This document shows, piece by piece, positions 1 to 8,313 of a stretch of DNA of 64,000 bases. A program made the position numbers and the translations under genes. This DNA comes from JAJZQZ01 sp963790415 (GTDB lineage Bacteria; Actinomycetota; Thermoleophilia; RBG-16-64-13), in assembly GCA_963790415.1 (NCBI GenBank), contig CAWBOK010000001.1, positions 124,001 through 188,000 on the forward strand, written 5' to 3'. The notes beneath the pieces were generated by a model. The model did no database searches and was not told the origin of the DNA. It saw only the letters and a list, made by a program, of their open reading frames with translations. Within the stretch, counting starts at the first letter, position 1. The number at the start of each line of letters is the position of its first letter.

Positions 1-536
1 GCGGCACACAGGGCCGGGTCGACCCCGAGGTCTTCCGCGTACCGCCGAGCGAACCGGGCCTTCTCGGGTCCGTACAGAGGTAGTCCCTCGATGCGACCGG
101 TATAGAGCCCTCCGGCCACTTCCAGACGAGTGCCCTCGCATTCTTCGACGCCGACCATGCGGCCCACCGACCGGACGAGCGGAGCGATGGCCGCGGACAG
201 CACCACCACCGTGTCGCCGGCCAGCCTATGCTCGTTCAACGCCACCATGGCTCCCGGGTGGAGACGCGACTCGAGCGATCCCTTCACGAACTCGTCCATG
301 AGTCGGTCGATGTCGTCGACCGACTGCCCGGCAATCAGTTCCGCGCCCTTGGCGCGGGCGGTGTCGGTGACCTTGACCAGCCCCAGCTTGTAGGCCCCGA
401 ACCAGATTCCGACTCCCAAGAGATACCGCCACCCGACGAGACCCCGGCGGCGCAAGAATGACACCAGAAGCTGCTGGGTCTGGCCCACAACAAGGGTGCC
501 GTCGAGGTCGAAGAAGGCGATGGCCCCACGGTCCAT
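1..536 (-). CDS. HAD-superfamily hydrolase, subfamily IB (partial, C-terminus off the left edge)
   Basis: Phosphatase-like HAD protein; about 178 N-terminal residues are present and the gene runs off the left edge. The first residues carry the HAD motif I (FFDLDGTLV, both catalytic Asp), and further in is a VVVLSA segment matching motif II (Ser). The layout resembles the phosphoserine-phosphatase-like IB group, whose members often act on phospho-monoesters or lysophospholipid-type substrates, but the substrate cannot be told here. The ATG at 536 puts motif I at residues 8-16, as usual. It is the last visible gene downstream of rluD and a small ORF, in the same direction and probably cotranscribed. 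Confidence 0.85.
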   Translation of the reverse strand, partial: MDRGAIAFFDLDGTLVVGQTQQLLVSFLRRRGLVGWRYLLGVGIWFGAYKLGLVKVTDTARAKGAELIAGQSVDDIDRLMDEFVKGSLESRLHPGAMVALNEHRLAGDTVVVLSAAIAPLVRSVGRMVGVEECEGTRLEVAGGLYTGRIEGLPLYGPEKARFARRYAEDLGVDPALCA

Positions 537-540
537 GACG

Positions 541-813
541 TCAGTCTATCACTTGGCCCGCCGGCGGCCGACGGGCTCGGGATCCCGCAGACCCGGCACC
601 CAGGAGCCTTCCAGGGGAAGTGATGTCCCCGGGGCCCGGGCCTAGACAAGCGCGCCGCGGTCCGGACCTCATCCGCCACCGGGGCCAGGTGCCCCGCAAC
701 AGCCCGACGTACTGGACGGTCCACAGCGCATAGACGAGCAGGTGCAGCGTGCGTAGGGGATGCCGCGGATATTCTCGCGCGAGGGCGACGGCGCGCCGCC
801 ACCATGAGGCCAC
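541..813 (-). CDS. Hypothetical small protein (90 aa) between rluD and the HAD gene
   Basis: I do not recognise this product. It starts at a GTG 9 bases after the rluD stop codon and ends 4 bases before the HAD start, so it fills the only gap in this part of the operon, which is the main reason to keep it. The first 45 residues are Trp/Leu-rich with one moderately hydrophobic stretch (residues 20-38). The second half is Arg/Gly/Pro-rich and looks like out-of-frame GC-rich sequence, so the true end may differ if this part contains a base error like those elsewhere in the window. Confidence 0.35.
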   Translation of the reverse strand: MASWWRRAVALAREYPRHPLRTLHLLVYALWTVQYVGLLRGTWPRWRMRSGPRRACLGPGPGDITSPGRLLGAGSAGSRARRPPAGQVID

Positions 814-821
814 CAGGGGGC

Positions 822-1727
822 CTATCCGAGACTCGCCCGCTGCCGCGCTTCAGCCAACGCGGCCGCCAGATCCTCGGGAAGTGGCGACTCGAAGCGCAGC
901 GTCTCGCCGGTGACGGGATGGACGAACCCAAGCACGGCACTGTGCAGGAACTGGCGACCCACGCCGAGGGCATCGCGCCGGGCGTACACCGGATCTCCCA
1001 CGACGGGATGGCCGATCGCCAGGAAGTGCACCCGTATCTGGTGGGTGCGCCCGGTCTCGAGCCGCGCCTCCACCAACGTGAGATCCCGCAACTCTTCGAG
1101 GACGCGGAAGTGAGTGACCGCGGGGCGGGCGCCGACCCCTCCCACTGCCATACTCACCCGTCGCTGCGGGTCGCGCCCCACCGGAGCGTCGATTGTTCCC
1201 GACACGGAGGCCGGACGCCCATGGACCAGGGCGATGTATCGGCGCTCCACCCCGCGCCGCCGGATCATCTCCTGTAGGCGGCGATGGACGGACGGATCCT
1301 TGGCCACCATCAGCAGGCCGCTGGTGTCACGATCGAGGCGATGCACGATCCCCGGCCGGTACGCGTCACCTCCGGCGATGCCGCGCCCTCGGAGCGCATT
1401 CACCAACGTACCCGTGGCGTGACCGGGAGCGGGGTGCACCACCATGCCGGCCGGCTTGTCCACTACGAGCAGATGATCGTCTTCGTAGACCACCGTGATC
1501 GGCATGTCCTCGGCAAGGGGCAGTCCGGCGTCGGGGCCGGCCAGATGAACGACCACGCGCCCGCCCGCCGAGATCTTGTGGCTCTTCATCCTTATCACGC
1601 CGTCGACCGTCACCGCGCCGGCCTCCGCCAGCGCCGCGGCCTGCGAACGGCTGCCTATCTCAGGCCGGCTGCCCAGGAAACTGTCCACCCGCAGGCCATC
1701 GTCCTCGGGTCCGGCGACGTATTCCAT
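822..1727 (-). CDS. rluD: Ribosomal large subunit pseudouridine synthase, RluD/RluA family
   Basis: Isomerises uridines to pseudouridine in 23S rRNA. An N-terminal S4-like RNA-binding region (VDSFLGSR... through VTVDGV, residues about 10-60) is followed by the catalytic domain with the RLDRDTSG motif, whose second Asp is the catalytic nucleophile, and a C-terminal RTHQIRVH segment typical of the family. The ATG at 1727 lies 7 bases after the lspA stop; an in-frame start further upstream would run through lspA. The 301-residue length fits the family. The lspA-rluD order is very common in Gram-positive bacteria and supports the call. Exact target uridines cannot be inferred. Confidence 0.93.
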   Translation of the reverse strand: MEYVAGPEDDGLRVDSFLGSRPEIGSRSQAAALAEAGAVTVDGVIRMKSHKISAGGRVVVHLAGPDAGLPLAEDMPITVVYEDDHLLVVDKPAGMVVHPAPGHATGTLVNALRGRGIAGGDAYRPGIVHRLDRDTSGLLMVAKDPSVHRRLQEMIRRRGVERRYIALVHGRPASVSGTIDAPVGRDPQRRVSMAVGGVGARPAVTHFRVLEELRDLTLVEARLETGRTHQIRVHFLAIGHPVVGDPVYARRDALGVGRQFLHSAVLGFVHPVTGETLRFESPLPEDLAAALAEARQRASLG

Positions 1728-1734
1728 CCGGCGC

Positions 1735-2244
1735 TCAGCCGTTGGGTGCGCCTTCCACCGCGCGTGACGAGGTTCCAGTCCAGAGAAGACTGATAGCCAC
1801 GATGACCACACCGACCACGATGAAGATATCGGCCAGGTTGAACGTCGGATAGTGCGGGAGCCGCAGAAAGTCGGTGACGTGCCCCTGGGTCACCCGTTCC
1901 ACGAGATTGCCGAGGCTTCCCCCGATCAGCATCCCCCCGGCGATACCCGCCACAAGAGGGCGAGGTTCCAGAACCATGTACACGATGACCAGCACCAACG
2001 CGAGGCAGGCCGCCGGCACGATGACCGCGGTGCGGCCAGAGAGAAGTCCGAAGGCCACCCCATCATTGGATGCCCGCTGCAGGGTGAGAAAGGGCAGCAG
2101 ACGGTACTCGTCGCCTGGAATACCCGGCTGACCCAGCACCATGGTGCTCTGGATGATCCGCTTGCTGAGAAGGTCGAGCGCCAGCGCAGCCGCAGCCGTA
2201 GCAGCGGCAAGGACCCACTTCGTCGTGGTGTCGCGGGTACTCAG
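1735..2244 (-). CDS. lspA: Lipoprotein signal peptidase (signal peptidase II)
   Basis: Membrane aspartyl protease that cleaves lipoprotein signal peptides after lipidation. The conserved SNDGVAFGLL region, the GGMLIGGSLGNLVER segment and the FNLADIFI motif (second catalytic Asp) are present, with four hydrophobic segments. The first in-frame ATG (2142) would remove TM1 and the conserved LDLLSKR segment, so translation must start upstream. The only candidate in this frame is a CTG at 2244 that overlaps the TGA of the preceding dksA-like gene. Alternatively, a GTG at 2260 one frame over would serve if one extra base is present, the same error type seen elsewhere in the window. Start is therefore uncertain; identity is not. 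Confidence 0.88.
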   Translation of the reverse strand: MSTRDTTTKWVLAAATAAAALALDLLSKRIIQSTMVLGQPGIPGDEYRLLPFLTLQRASNDGVAFGLLSGRTAVIVPAACLALVLVIVYMVLEPRPLVAGIAGGMLIGGSLGNLVERVTQGHVTDFLRLPHYPTFNLADIFIVVGVVIVAISLLWTGTSSRAVEGAPNG

Positions 2245-2612
2245 CGTCCCCGCTCCTCACGACGCTTGCAGTCGATGCAGAGACTAGCCGATGGGGACGC
2301 GCGCAGGCGTTCTTCCGATATGGCGCCTTTGCACGAATCGCAGACGCCATAGCTGCCCTCATCCAGCTTGGTCAGCGCACGGTCGACCTTCTCGAGGGCG
2401 GCACGGGCATTCTCCTCGAGGGTGAGATCGATCTCTCTGTCGAGTGTGACCGCGGCGGTCTCAGCCATGTGTTGATCGTAGATGCTCTCCTCCGACGCGT
2501 CCTCGAGAGACACGCCGAGTTCGTCCTCGAACACCTCGACCTCTTTCTCGAGCCGAACGCGTTCCTCCATCAGCCGCAGCCGTGCGTCTTCGCGATCCAT
2601 GGTCATCTTCAC
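2241..2612 (-). CDS. TraR/DksA-family zinc-finger protein
   Basis: A 123-residue DksA-like protein: an N-terminal coiled-coil (residues about 5-80, rich in Glu/Arg heptads) followed by a C4 zinc finger with CDSC near residue 91 and CIDC near 112. Family members bind the RNA polymerase secondary channel and tune initiation, sometimes with ppGpp. Actinobacterial and Firmicute homologues next to lspA are common but little studied. The gene overlaps yggU by 4 bases upstream, and its stop overlaps the likely lspA start, so it sits inside the lspA-rluD operon. Confidence 0.82.
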   Translation of the reverse strand: MKMTMDREDARLRLMEERVRLEKEVEVFEDELGVSLEDASEESIYDQHMAETAAVTLDREIDLTLEENARAALEKVDRALTKLDEGSYGVCDSCKGAISEERLRASPSASLCIDCKRREERGR

Positions 2613-2923
2613 TCTCCTTGGTCTGCGCGGCCTGCCAAGGATTCGAGTCGCTCCAGCAGCACGCGTTCGTCGATGCCGGTGAACGATACGATCTTGTCTC
2701 TCTTAGTATGCCCCGCATGCACGCTCACGCAACCACCCGGCAACCCCACCCAACGCGCGAGGGCGGCCGCAAGTTCGGCGTTGGCCCGATTGTCCTCCGG
2801 CGGAGAAGAGACCTGCACCTTCAGGCGGTCTCCGTACGCGCCCTGCACCCGTGTGACTCGAGCCGACGGAGAGACCCGAAACCCTACCAGCAATCCATCC
2901 GCCGATGCGCGGATCGTCACCAC
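2609..2923 (-). CDS. yggU: YggU/DUF167 family protein (UPF0235)
   Basis: A 104-residue single-domain protein with the DUF167 signature: VSPSARVTRVQG, then LKVQVSSPPEDNRANAEL (the P-x-D-x-x-A-N core) and a TKRDKIV loop. The biochemical function is unknown in the family. It starts at GTG 2923, overlapping the divIVA stop by 7 bases, and its end overlaps the dksA-like start (ATGA). In Gram-positive genomes it is typically found, as here, in the yggS-sepF-yggT-divIVA neighbourhood, so a link to cell division or envelope growth is suggested only by position. Confidence 0.85.
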   Translation of the reverse strand: MVTIRASADGLLVGFRVSPSARVTRVQGAYGDRLKVQVSSPPEDNRANAELAAALARWVGLPGGCVSVHAGHTKRDKIVSFTGIDERVLLERLESLAGRADQGE

Positions 2924-3867
2924 TCGAAATCGCGGTCCTTCTTCTCCAACAGCTCTTCGGACTCCGGTTTATCTCGCTTGCCGAACAGGAACCGACGCAC
3001 CGGCGAGCCTTTGGCCTCGTCGTCGGCCGGTTCGTCGTCGGCCGATTCGTCGTCGGCCGGTTCGTCTCCGGTCGCGGTGTCTCCGGTCGCGATGTCTCCG
3101 GCCGCGTGGTCGCCGGGTGTTTCTTCGACAGACTCCTCGTCCGCCGACGCTTCGACGGCCGGCCCGTCGGGAACAGCCTCAGGGTCAGGGAGCCTGGGGA
3201 GATACCCGCTGAGGTCGATCTCGTCGCTTTCCACCACGCCCGCATCCTGATCGGACGCCTCCGCGGTCTCCGGCAGTGCAGGCTCCGGCCCCTTTTCCGC
3301 CACTGTGGGCGTGTTGCTCATCTGCTCCGCGGACGACCATGCGCCCTCGTCATCGGGAAGGGATGATTCCAGTCGCTGCTCCACGTCGCTGGCAAGACCT
3401 CTGAACCGCCGGCGCTCTTCGGAGACCTCGTCCTCCCCAAGCAGATTGAGGTGCGCCTCGAGCAGTGATCGGAACTTGGACCGAAAGTCCTCCTCTACCT
3501 GACGCAGCTGGATGAGGTTGTGCTCGACCCTCTGTTTCTCGGTGTAGGCTTCGCTGACGATACCCCGGGCTTTGAGTTCGGCATCGCGGAGGACGAGTTC
3601 GCCCTCCCTGTGGGCGTTCGCCCGGGTCGTGTCGGCCTGCTGTTGAGCCGACACCAGAGTGTTGTTCAAGGTCTCTTTGAGCTTCTCGTACCCGGCCACC
3701 TGCTCTTCAAGAAGCTGGATGCGCTCCTGCAGTTCGATGCTCCCCTGGACGAGACCTTCGAACTCGTCGGCCACTTCGTCCAGGAAGACGTCGACCTCCT
3801 CCTCGGAGTATCCGCGCAGCGCCCGACGGAACTCTTGGTGGCGTATGTCGAGAGGGGTCAGTTTCAT
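2917..3867 (-). CDS. divIVA: DivIVA-domain cell-division/polar growth protein
   Basis: Membrane-curvature-sensing scaffold that recruits division or tip-growth machinery. The N-terminal DivIVA domain (starting MKLTPLDIRHQEFRR, with GYSEEEVDVFLDEV around residues 19-32) is followed by a long coiled coil (about residues 35-170). The C-terminal third is an acidic low-complexity tail encoded by 15-bp tandem repeats, ending in a basic RRFLFGKRDKP patch. At 316 residues it is longer than Bacillus DivIVA (about 164) and in the range of actinobacterial Wag31. It lies downstream of ftsZ, sepF and yggT in the standard Gram-positive order. Tail length probably varies between strains because of the repeats. 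Confidence 0.93.
   Translation of the reverse strand: MKLTPLDIRHQEFRRALRGYSEEEVDVFLDEVADEFEGLVQGSIELQERIQLLEEQVAGYEKLKETLNNTLVSAQQQADTTRANAHREGELVLRDAELKARGIVSEAYTEKQRVEHNLIQLRQVEEDFRSKFRSLLEAHLNLLGEDEVSEERRRFRGLASDVEQRLESSLPDDEGAWSSAEQMSNTPTVAEKGPEPALPETAEASDQDAGVVESDEIDLSGYLPRLPDPEAVPDGPAVEASADEESVEETPGDHAAGDIATGDTATGDEPADDESADDEPADDEAKGSPVRRFLFGKRDKPESEELLEKKDRDFEW
3018..3107 (-). repeat. Six 15-bp tandem units inside divIVA
   Basis: Two related blocks of three 15-bp units lie back to back. On the plus strand the first block repeats a cgtcgtcggccggtt-like unit (3018-3062) and the second a tgtctccggtcgcgg-like unit (3063-3107). They encode Ala-Asp-Asp-Glu and Thr-Ala-Thr-Gly-Asp pentapeptides in the DivIVA tail. 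The period is a whole number of codons, so copy changes would preserve the frame. Confidence 0.85.
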
Positions 3868-3885
3868 GACTACTCCACTCCTTGG

Positions 3886-4149
3886 CTACTGAGCGCGGCT
3901 CAACACGTTCTGCAACACGAAGATGACGATCAGTCCTATGACGGGGCTCAGATCGAATCCCACACCGCCCGCGCCCAACGAGGGCAGTATACGGCGGAAG
4001 AGGCCGAGATACGGTTCTGTCAACGCGTAGATCACCCCCGCCACGCTCTTCAATAGATCGTTCGAAGAGGGCGGGAACCACGATAGAACAGCCCGGATGA
4101 GGATCAAGTACGTGTACAACTGCAAGACCAAAAGGAGGATACCGATCAT
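3886..4149 (-). CDS. yggT: YggT family membrane protein
   Basis: An 87-residue integral membrane protein with two hydrophobic segments (about residues 2-23 and 65-84) and the conserved central loop LSWFPPSSND...EPYLGLFRRILP. The ATG at 4149 gives the typical length; an upstream in-frame start would add a hydrophilic stretch not found in the family. YggT proteins are linked to osmotic tolerance and, in Gram-positives, to the division apparatus by gene order. It lies between proC and divIVA with gaps of 61 and 18 bases. Confidence 0.9.
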   Translation of the reverse strand: MIGILLLVLQLYTYLILIRAVLSWFPPSSNDLLKSVAGVIYALTEPYLGLFRRILPSLGAGGVGFDLSPVIGLIVIFVLQNVLSRAQ

Positions 4150-4210
4150 CGTTCTCCTAGTCGGGCGGGCGATCCACCCTGCCACATCGGCAAATCGTCT
4201 CTCTGGACTA

Positions 4211-5038
4211 TCACAACTGCCGCCCACGTTCGGTGGCCGCTTCGACGGCCCGGAGAAGGGCGCCCCTGACTCCGCGGTCCTCCAGCACCGCGAGACCGGC
4301 GATGGTGGTCCCCCCCGGTGACGACACCTTGTCTTTGAGCCCGGCCGCCGAATCCTGATCGTCCAGGAGCAGACCGGCGGTGCCCCGCGCCATCTGTCGC
4401 ACGAACTTGCGCGCCACCACCCGCGTCAGGCCCCCGCGGACGGCCCCATCCTCCAGTGCCTCAAGTACGAGAGCCAGGAAGCCGGGGCCACTACCACCGA
4501 CGGCGGTGACCACGTCGAACATGTGCTCGGGGAGCACTTCGACGGCGCCCAGGCCCACGAACAGGTCCTTCACCGCCGCGGAGCGATCCGGCGGCGTGCC
4601 CTCGTCCGGCGCAAGCGCGATCACGCCCTCGCCCGTGGCCACCGCCAAGTTCGGCATGATGCGGTAGAGGTCCGGCCCGGCGCCGAGAGAGGCGCGCAGC
4701 CGATGCAGGCCGGCTCCCGCGGCGGTCGACACGATGGTCTGCCCCCGCTGCGCCGCCACGCCGACCCGCGCAACCACCTCGTCGAGATCTTGGGGCTTGA
4801 GCGAGACCACCACCACGTCGACGCTTTCGACCAACTGCTCCACCGAGGCCGCGACCCACACGCGCCGTCCGTATGCGGCCACCAAGGATTCGCAGCGGAT
4901 GGGGTCGCTGTCGAACACCGAAACCGCGGAGGAGAGGACGGCCGTGTCGTCCCCTCCGGGACGAAGCCATCCAGTCACCAGCGCCACGCCGAGGTTTCCC
5001 ACTCCGATGACGCCAACACGAGTGCCGCCTTCAGTCAC
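4211..5038 (-). CDS. proC: Pyrroline-5-carboxylate reductase
   Basis: Last step of proline synthesis: reduces pyrroline-5-carboxylate to proline with NAD(P)H. The Rossmann motif VGVIGVGNLG lies at residues 7-16, with SLKPQDL in the middle and the signature GGSGPGFLALVLEAL followed by SPGGTTIAGL in the C-terminal dimerisation domain. The GTG start at 5038 gives 275 residues, the family norm; starting further upstream would overlap sepF. The glutamate kinase gene proB is in the same window (30.2-31.3 kb) but not in this operon. Confidence 0.92.
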   Translation of the reverse strand: MTEGGTRVGVIGVGNLGVALVTGWLRPGGDDTAVLSSAVSVFDSDPIRCESLVAAYGRRVWVAASVEQLVESVDVVVVSLKPQDLDEVVARVGVAAQRGQTIVSTAAGAGLHRLRASLGAGPDLYRIMPNLAVATGEGVIALAPDEGTPPDRSAAVKDLFVGLGAVEVLPEHMFDVVTAVGGSGPGFLALVLEALEDGAVRGGLTRVVARKFVRQMARGTAGLLLDDQDSAAGLKDKVSSPGGTTIAGLAVLEDRGVRGALLRAVEAATERGRQL

Positions 5039-5075
5039 CGCTGCCCCCACTGTAGAGCCACACTCGTCGATCACC

Positions 5076-5618
5076 TTAGAACTGGTTGAAGAAGCCCTTC
5101 TCCAGGAGACGTTGACGCTCCTCCGCCGACACCTCGACTCCCTTGGGAGTGAGAAGGAACACTTTGTCGGCCACGCGCTGCATCCCCCCGTCCAGGGCGT
5201 AGGTGAGGCCGCTGGCAAAGTCGATGAGCCGTTTGGACAACTCCGTGTCGCAGGTCTGCAGGTTCAAGATGACCGGAACCTCCGACTTGAACTTGTCCGC
5301 GATCAACTGGGCATCGTTGAAGTTCTTGGGTACGACCAGATGGACCTTCGTCGGCGACTTGGCCGCGGGGGCCGGCAGCGGCCGCACAACCCCGCCTCGC
5401 TGCCCCCGGTAGCTATCGTCCTCGGAGAAGATCTCGTCGAAATCCGGTGCCGCCGACCGCCGCTTCCCGCCACGATCTACCTTCTTCACGTTCGGCCGCT
5501 CCCGGTATGATTGCTCGAGCTCCTCGTGAGGGGCGAGAGTCTCTTCCTCGTATACCTCATCGTCTTCGGCGATGCCGAAGTACACCAAGGTCTTGTGCCA
5601 CACGTCTCCCAAGCCCAT
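5076..5618 (-). CDS. sepF: SepF cell-division protein
   Basis: Membrane anchor and bundler of FtsZ in bacteria that lack FtsA. It has an N-terminal amphipathic start (MGLGDVWHKTLVYFG), a disordered acidic linker (residues about 18-85), and the SepF globular domain (KVHLVVPKNFNDAQLIADKF through ADKVFLLTP). Length 180 residues is typical. It lies 3 bases upstream of nothing else but downstream of yggS, in the ftsZ-pgeF-yggS-sepF order. With no ftsA between ftsQ and ftsZ, SepF is the likely Z-ring anchor here, binding the conserved FtsZ C-terminal peptide. Confidence 0.93.
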   Translation of the reverse strand: MGLGDVWHKTLVYFGIAEDDEVYEEETLAPHEELEQSYRERPNVKKVDRGGKRRSAAPDFDEIFSEDDSYRGQRGGVVRPLPAPAAKSPTKVHLVVPKNFNDAQLIADKFKSEVPVILNLQTCDTELSKRLIDFASGLTYALDGGMQRVADKVFLLTPKGVEVSAEERQRLLEKGFFNQF

Positions 5619-5621
5619 CGT

Positions 5622-6317
5622 CTATCCTCCTTGTGCACGAGAGAAGAGCGTGCTCCCCAGCCTTACTAGGGTAGCACCCTCCTCGACGGCCACCTCGTAG
5701 TCGTTGCTCATCCCCATGGAGAGCTCAGTCAGTGGGAATCGCGGGGCGAAGCGAGGTGCCAGGTGATCCCGGAGCTCTCGAAGTCGGCGGAACACCGGTC
5801 GCACATCGTCCGCGTCGCGCACGAATGGCGCCATCGTCATCAGTCCGACGAACCTCACGGCATTGTACGGGGTGGCCCGCTCCAGGAAAGCCTCCGCATC
5901 GCCCGGCAGAATACCATATTTCGTCGTCTCCCCGCTGACATTGACCTCCAAGAGCACGTCCACCGTCGCTTCCGCCCTGGCATCGATCTGCTGCACGAGC
6001 AAGAGCGATTCCACCGAGTGGATCAGCCGCGCGCACGGTATCACCTGACGCACTTTGCGCCGTTGCAGATGACCGATGAAATGGAACTCGAACGCATCGC
6101 CGTAGACCCGCCACTTCTCTTCCAATTCGTCGGCCCTGTTCTCTCCCACGAGCGTGACGCCGGCCGCCCGCAACACGTCCATGTCATCCCGAGACACGTA
6201 CTTGGTCGCCGCCAGCAGCCGAACGGCCTGCCCCAAGCCACCGCGCTGCCGCGCAGCTTCGATCCGTGCGGTCGCCTCAGACATCTCTATCTTGAGTTGT
6301 TCGATGAGCAAGGTCAT
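5622..6317 (-). CDS. yggS: YggS/PLPBP family pyridoxal-phosphate homeostasis protein
   Basis: PLP-binding TIM-barrel protein involved in B6 and amino-acid homeostasis, without known catalysis. The PLP lysine lies in LLAATKYVS (residues about 32-40), followed by GENRADELEEKW, the HFIGHLQRRK motif and SMGMSNDYEVAVEEGATLVRLG near the C-terminus. ATG 6317 overlaps the pgeF stop (ATGA) and gives 231 residues. It is part of the conserved ftsZ-pgeF-yggS-sepF block. Confidence 0.92.
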   Translation of the reverse strand: MTLLIEQLKIEMSEATARIEAARQRGGLGQAVRLLAATKYVSRDDMDVLRAAGVTLVGENRADELEEKWRVYGDAFEFHFIGHLQRRKVRQVIPCARLIHSVESLLLVQQIDARAEATVDVLLEVNVSGETTKYGILPGDAEAFLERATPYNAVRFVGLMTMAPFVRDADDVRPVFRRLRELRDHLAPRFAPRFPLTELSMGMSNDYEVAVEEGATLVRLGSTLFSRAQGG

Positions 6318-7201
6318 GAGTCCTTCATCCTCCCGGTTGGCAGAGAATGGGTCTCGGGCGTCGATTCCGCCACCCACGCCACCGCGCCCTGACGACCGGT
6401 CAAGGGTCCGTCTCCCCTATACGAGAAGAAGAGGTCACGGTTGCAGACCGTACACAAGCGGGGATTCACCACGCGGGCCGCGGGCACCTCGACCTCCGCG
6501 AGGGCACGTTCGGCCGCCCTCCACAGATCCACACGAGGACCCTCGCCGACGACCTCGTCGCCATACCGGCGTGCGAACGTTTCGGCCACTTCTTCGCCCA
6601 CCGTGAAACAACACGGTCCGATGCTCGGGCCCACGAACGCCGTCCCCGGCGGTCCCGTCATCGCCCGGGCTCCCTGTTGCACCACACCTCCCACGAGTCC
6701 CCGCCATCCAGCATGCACCACGGCCACGTCGACCTCACCTACCAAAATCACCGGCACACAATCGGCGAAGAGCAGCAGCGCGGCAAGACCGTCGTCCAGA
6801 GACGCACGGAGCGTCAATCCGTCGCACGGGGCACGCGTGCCCTCGCGCGCGTACTCAGCCGTCCCCACGACACGAACACCGTGCTCCTGGCGCGGAGACA
6901 CCAGTTGGAGGGGAGTCCGGCGCCCGCCGTCGAGGGCCGCCAGGGCCGTGGCGACGCGGGCGCGATTGTCCTCGACCGCCGCGTCGTCACCACGGTCGCC
7001 CGACAGGTTCAGACCAGAGACCGCTCCGCGGCCCACGCCCCCGTGTCGCGTCGTGAACGCGGCGCGGAACGGACGGGGAAGATCGGCAACCAGCAGCACG
7101 ACACCCTCCGACTCCCGAACCGCCAGACGGTCCCGACTCGAAGGGTGTTGTCGAGTTACAAGCGCAGCGAGCGGACCATCCCACTCCACCGACCGCGTCA
7201 C
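6314..7201 (-). CDS. pgeF: Multicopper polyphenol oxidase / purine nucleoside phosphorylase (DUF152, YfiH/PgeF family)
   Basis: Zinc-dependent YlmD/YfiH-type protein. Homologues show adenosine deaminase and purine phosphorylase activity, and in E. coli PgeF corrects mis-incorporated amino acids in peptidoglycan. Metal and active-site motifs are visible: TTRHGGVGRGAVSGLNL, the CDGLT turn, FADCVPV (Cys), HAGWRG (His) and GPSIGPCC. GTG 7201 is 10 bases after the ftsZ stop and gives 295 residues; an ATG inside ftsZ is unlikely. The peptidoglycan-editing role fits its place in the dcw operon but is inference. Confidence 0.88.
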   Translation of the reverse strand: MTRSVEWDGPLAALVTRQHPSSRDRLAVRESEGVVLLVADLPRPFRAAFTTRHGGVGRGAVSGLNLSGDRGDDAAVEDNRARVATALAALDGGRRTPLQLVSPRQEHGVRVVGTAEYAREGTRAPCDGLTLRASLDDGLAALLLFADCVPVILVGEVDVAVVHAGWRGLVGGVVQQGARAMTGPPGTAFVGPSIGPCCFTVGEEVAETFARRYGDEVVGEGPRVDLWRAAERALAEVEVPAARVVNPRLCTVCNRDLFFSYRGDGPLTGRQGAVAWVAESTPETHSLPTGRMKDS

Positions 7202-7211
7202 ACCCGCGGTG

Positions 7212-8297
7212 TCAATCCCTGTCGCGAAGGAACGCGGGGATGTCGAGGATGTCGTCATCCATCTCAAAAGGAGGCCGAGGCTGGCCGAACGCGGGCTCGA
7301 GTTCAGACTCCGGCTCCCGCCCCGCAGTCTCTACCATCTCCAACGCCCGATACGCGTCGAATCCGGTCGCTATCACGGTGACGCGCATCTGCTCGCCCAT
7401 GGTCGAGTCGATGACCGCGCCAAAGATCACGTTGGCCTCGCCGTCGGCCGCGCTCGAGATGACCTCAGCCGCTTCGTTGACTTCGAAGAGGCCCATGTCG
7501 GCTCCCCCGGTGATGTTCAACAAGATACCGGTGGCCCCCTCGATGGACGATTCCAGCAGCGGTGAAGAGATGGCCGCGCGCGCCGCCTCGACCCCGCGGT
7601 TCTCACCGCTTGCCATTCCGATGCCCATGAGAGCCGACCCGGCGTTGCGCATGATGGTGCGGACATCGGCGAAGTCCAGGTTGATCAGCCCCGGCACCGT
7701 GATCAGATCGGTGATGCCTTGGACGCCCTGACGCAGCACATCGTCGGCGACCTTGAACGCGTCGATGATCGAGGTACGCCGCTCGACGACCTGAAGCAGG
7801 CGGTCGTTCGGGATGATGATCAGGGTGTCGACTCTCTTGGCCAACGTCTCGATGCCCGTCTCGGCCTGGGCCGCCCGCTTCTTGCCCTCGAACGTGAAGG
7901 GCTTGGTGACCACACCCACGGTGAGGGCACCCAGTTCTCGAGCAATCTCAGCTATGACCGGAGCCGCACCGGTGCCCGTGCCGCCTCCCTTGCCCGCCGT
8001 GACGAAGACCATGTCGGCGCCCTTGAGGGCCTCTCGCAGTTCATCGCGACTCTCTTCGGCCGCCTGGCGCCCAACCTCCGGATTCGCTCCCGCCCCGAGG
8101 CCCCGCGTGATCTTCCCGCCGATATGGATCTTCACATCCGCATCGCACATCAGCAGGGCCTGAGCATCGGTGTTGACCGCGATGAACTCGACCCCCCTCA
8201 ACCCGGCGTCGACCATGCGATTCACCGCATTGGTTCCTCCACCGCCCACTCCCACGACCTTGATGACCGCGAGGTAGCTGGACCCACTGTCGATCAT
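7212..8297 (-). CDS. ftsZ: Cell division protein FtsZ
   Basis: Tubulin-like GTPase that forms the Z-ring. The N-terminus has VVGVGGGGTNAVNRM (residues 14-28), the tubulin signature GGGTGTGAAP, the T7-loop NLDFADVRTIM, and a C-terminal variable linker ending in the conserved peptide DDDILDIPAFLRDRD that binds SepF or FtsA. The linker is short (about 25 residues), giving 361 residues in total. A 211-base gap separates it from ftsQ, the longest gap in the cluster, so ftsZ probably also has its own promoter. A purine-rich Shine-Dalgarno (GGAGGTAGAGG) precedes the ATG. Confidence 0.98.
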   Translation of the reverse strand: MIDSGSSYLAVIKVVGVGGGGTNAVNRMVDAGLRGVEFIAVNTDAQALLMCDADVKIHIGGKITRGLGAGANPEVGRQAAEESRDELREALKGADMVFVTAGKGGGTGTGAAPVIAEIARELGALTVGVVTKPFTFEGKKRAAQAETGIETLAKRVDTLIIIPNDRLLQVVERRTSIIDAFKVADDVLRQGVQGITDLITVPGLINLDFADVRTIMRNAGSALMGIGMASGENRGVEAARAAISSPLLESSIEGATGILLNITGGADMGLFEVNEAAEVISSAADGEANVIFGAVIDSTMGEQMRVTVIATGFDAYRALEMVETAGREPESELEPAFGQPRPPFEMDDDILDIPAFLRDRD

Positions 8298-8313
8298 CGT
8301 ACCTCTACCTCCA

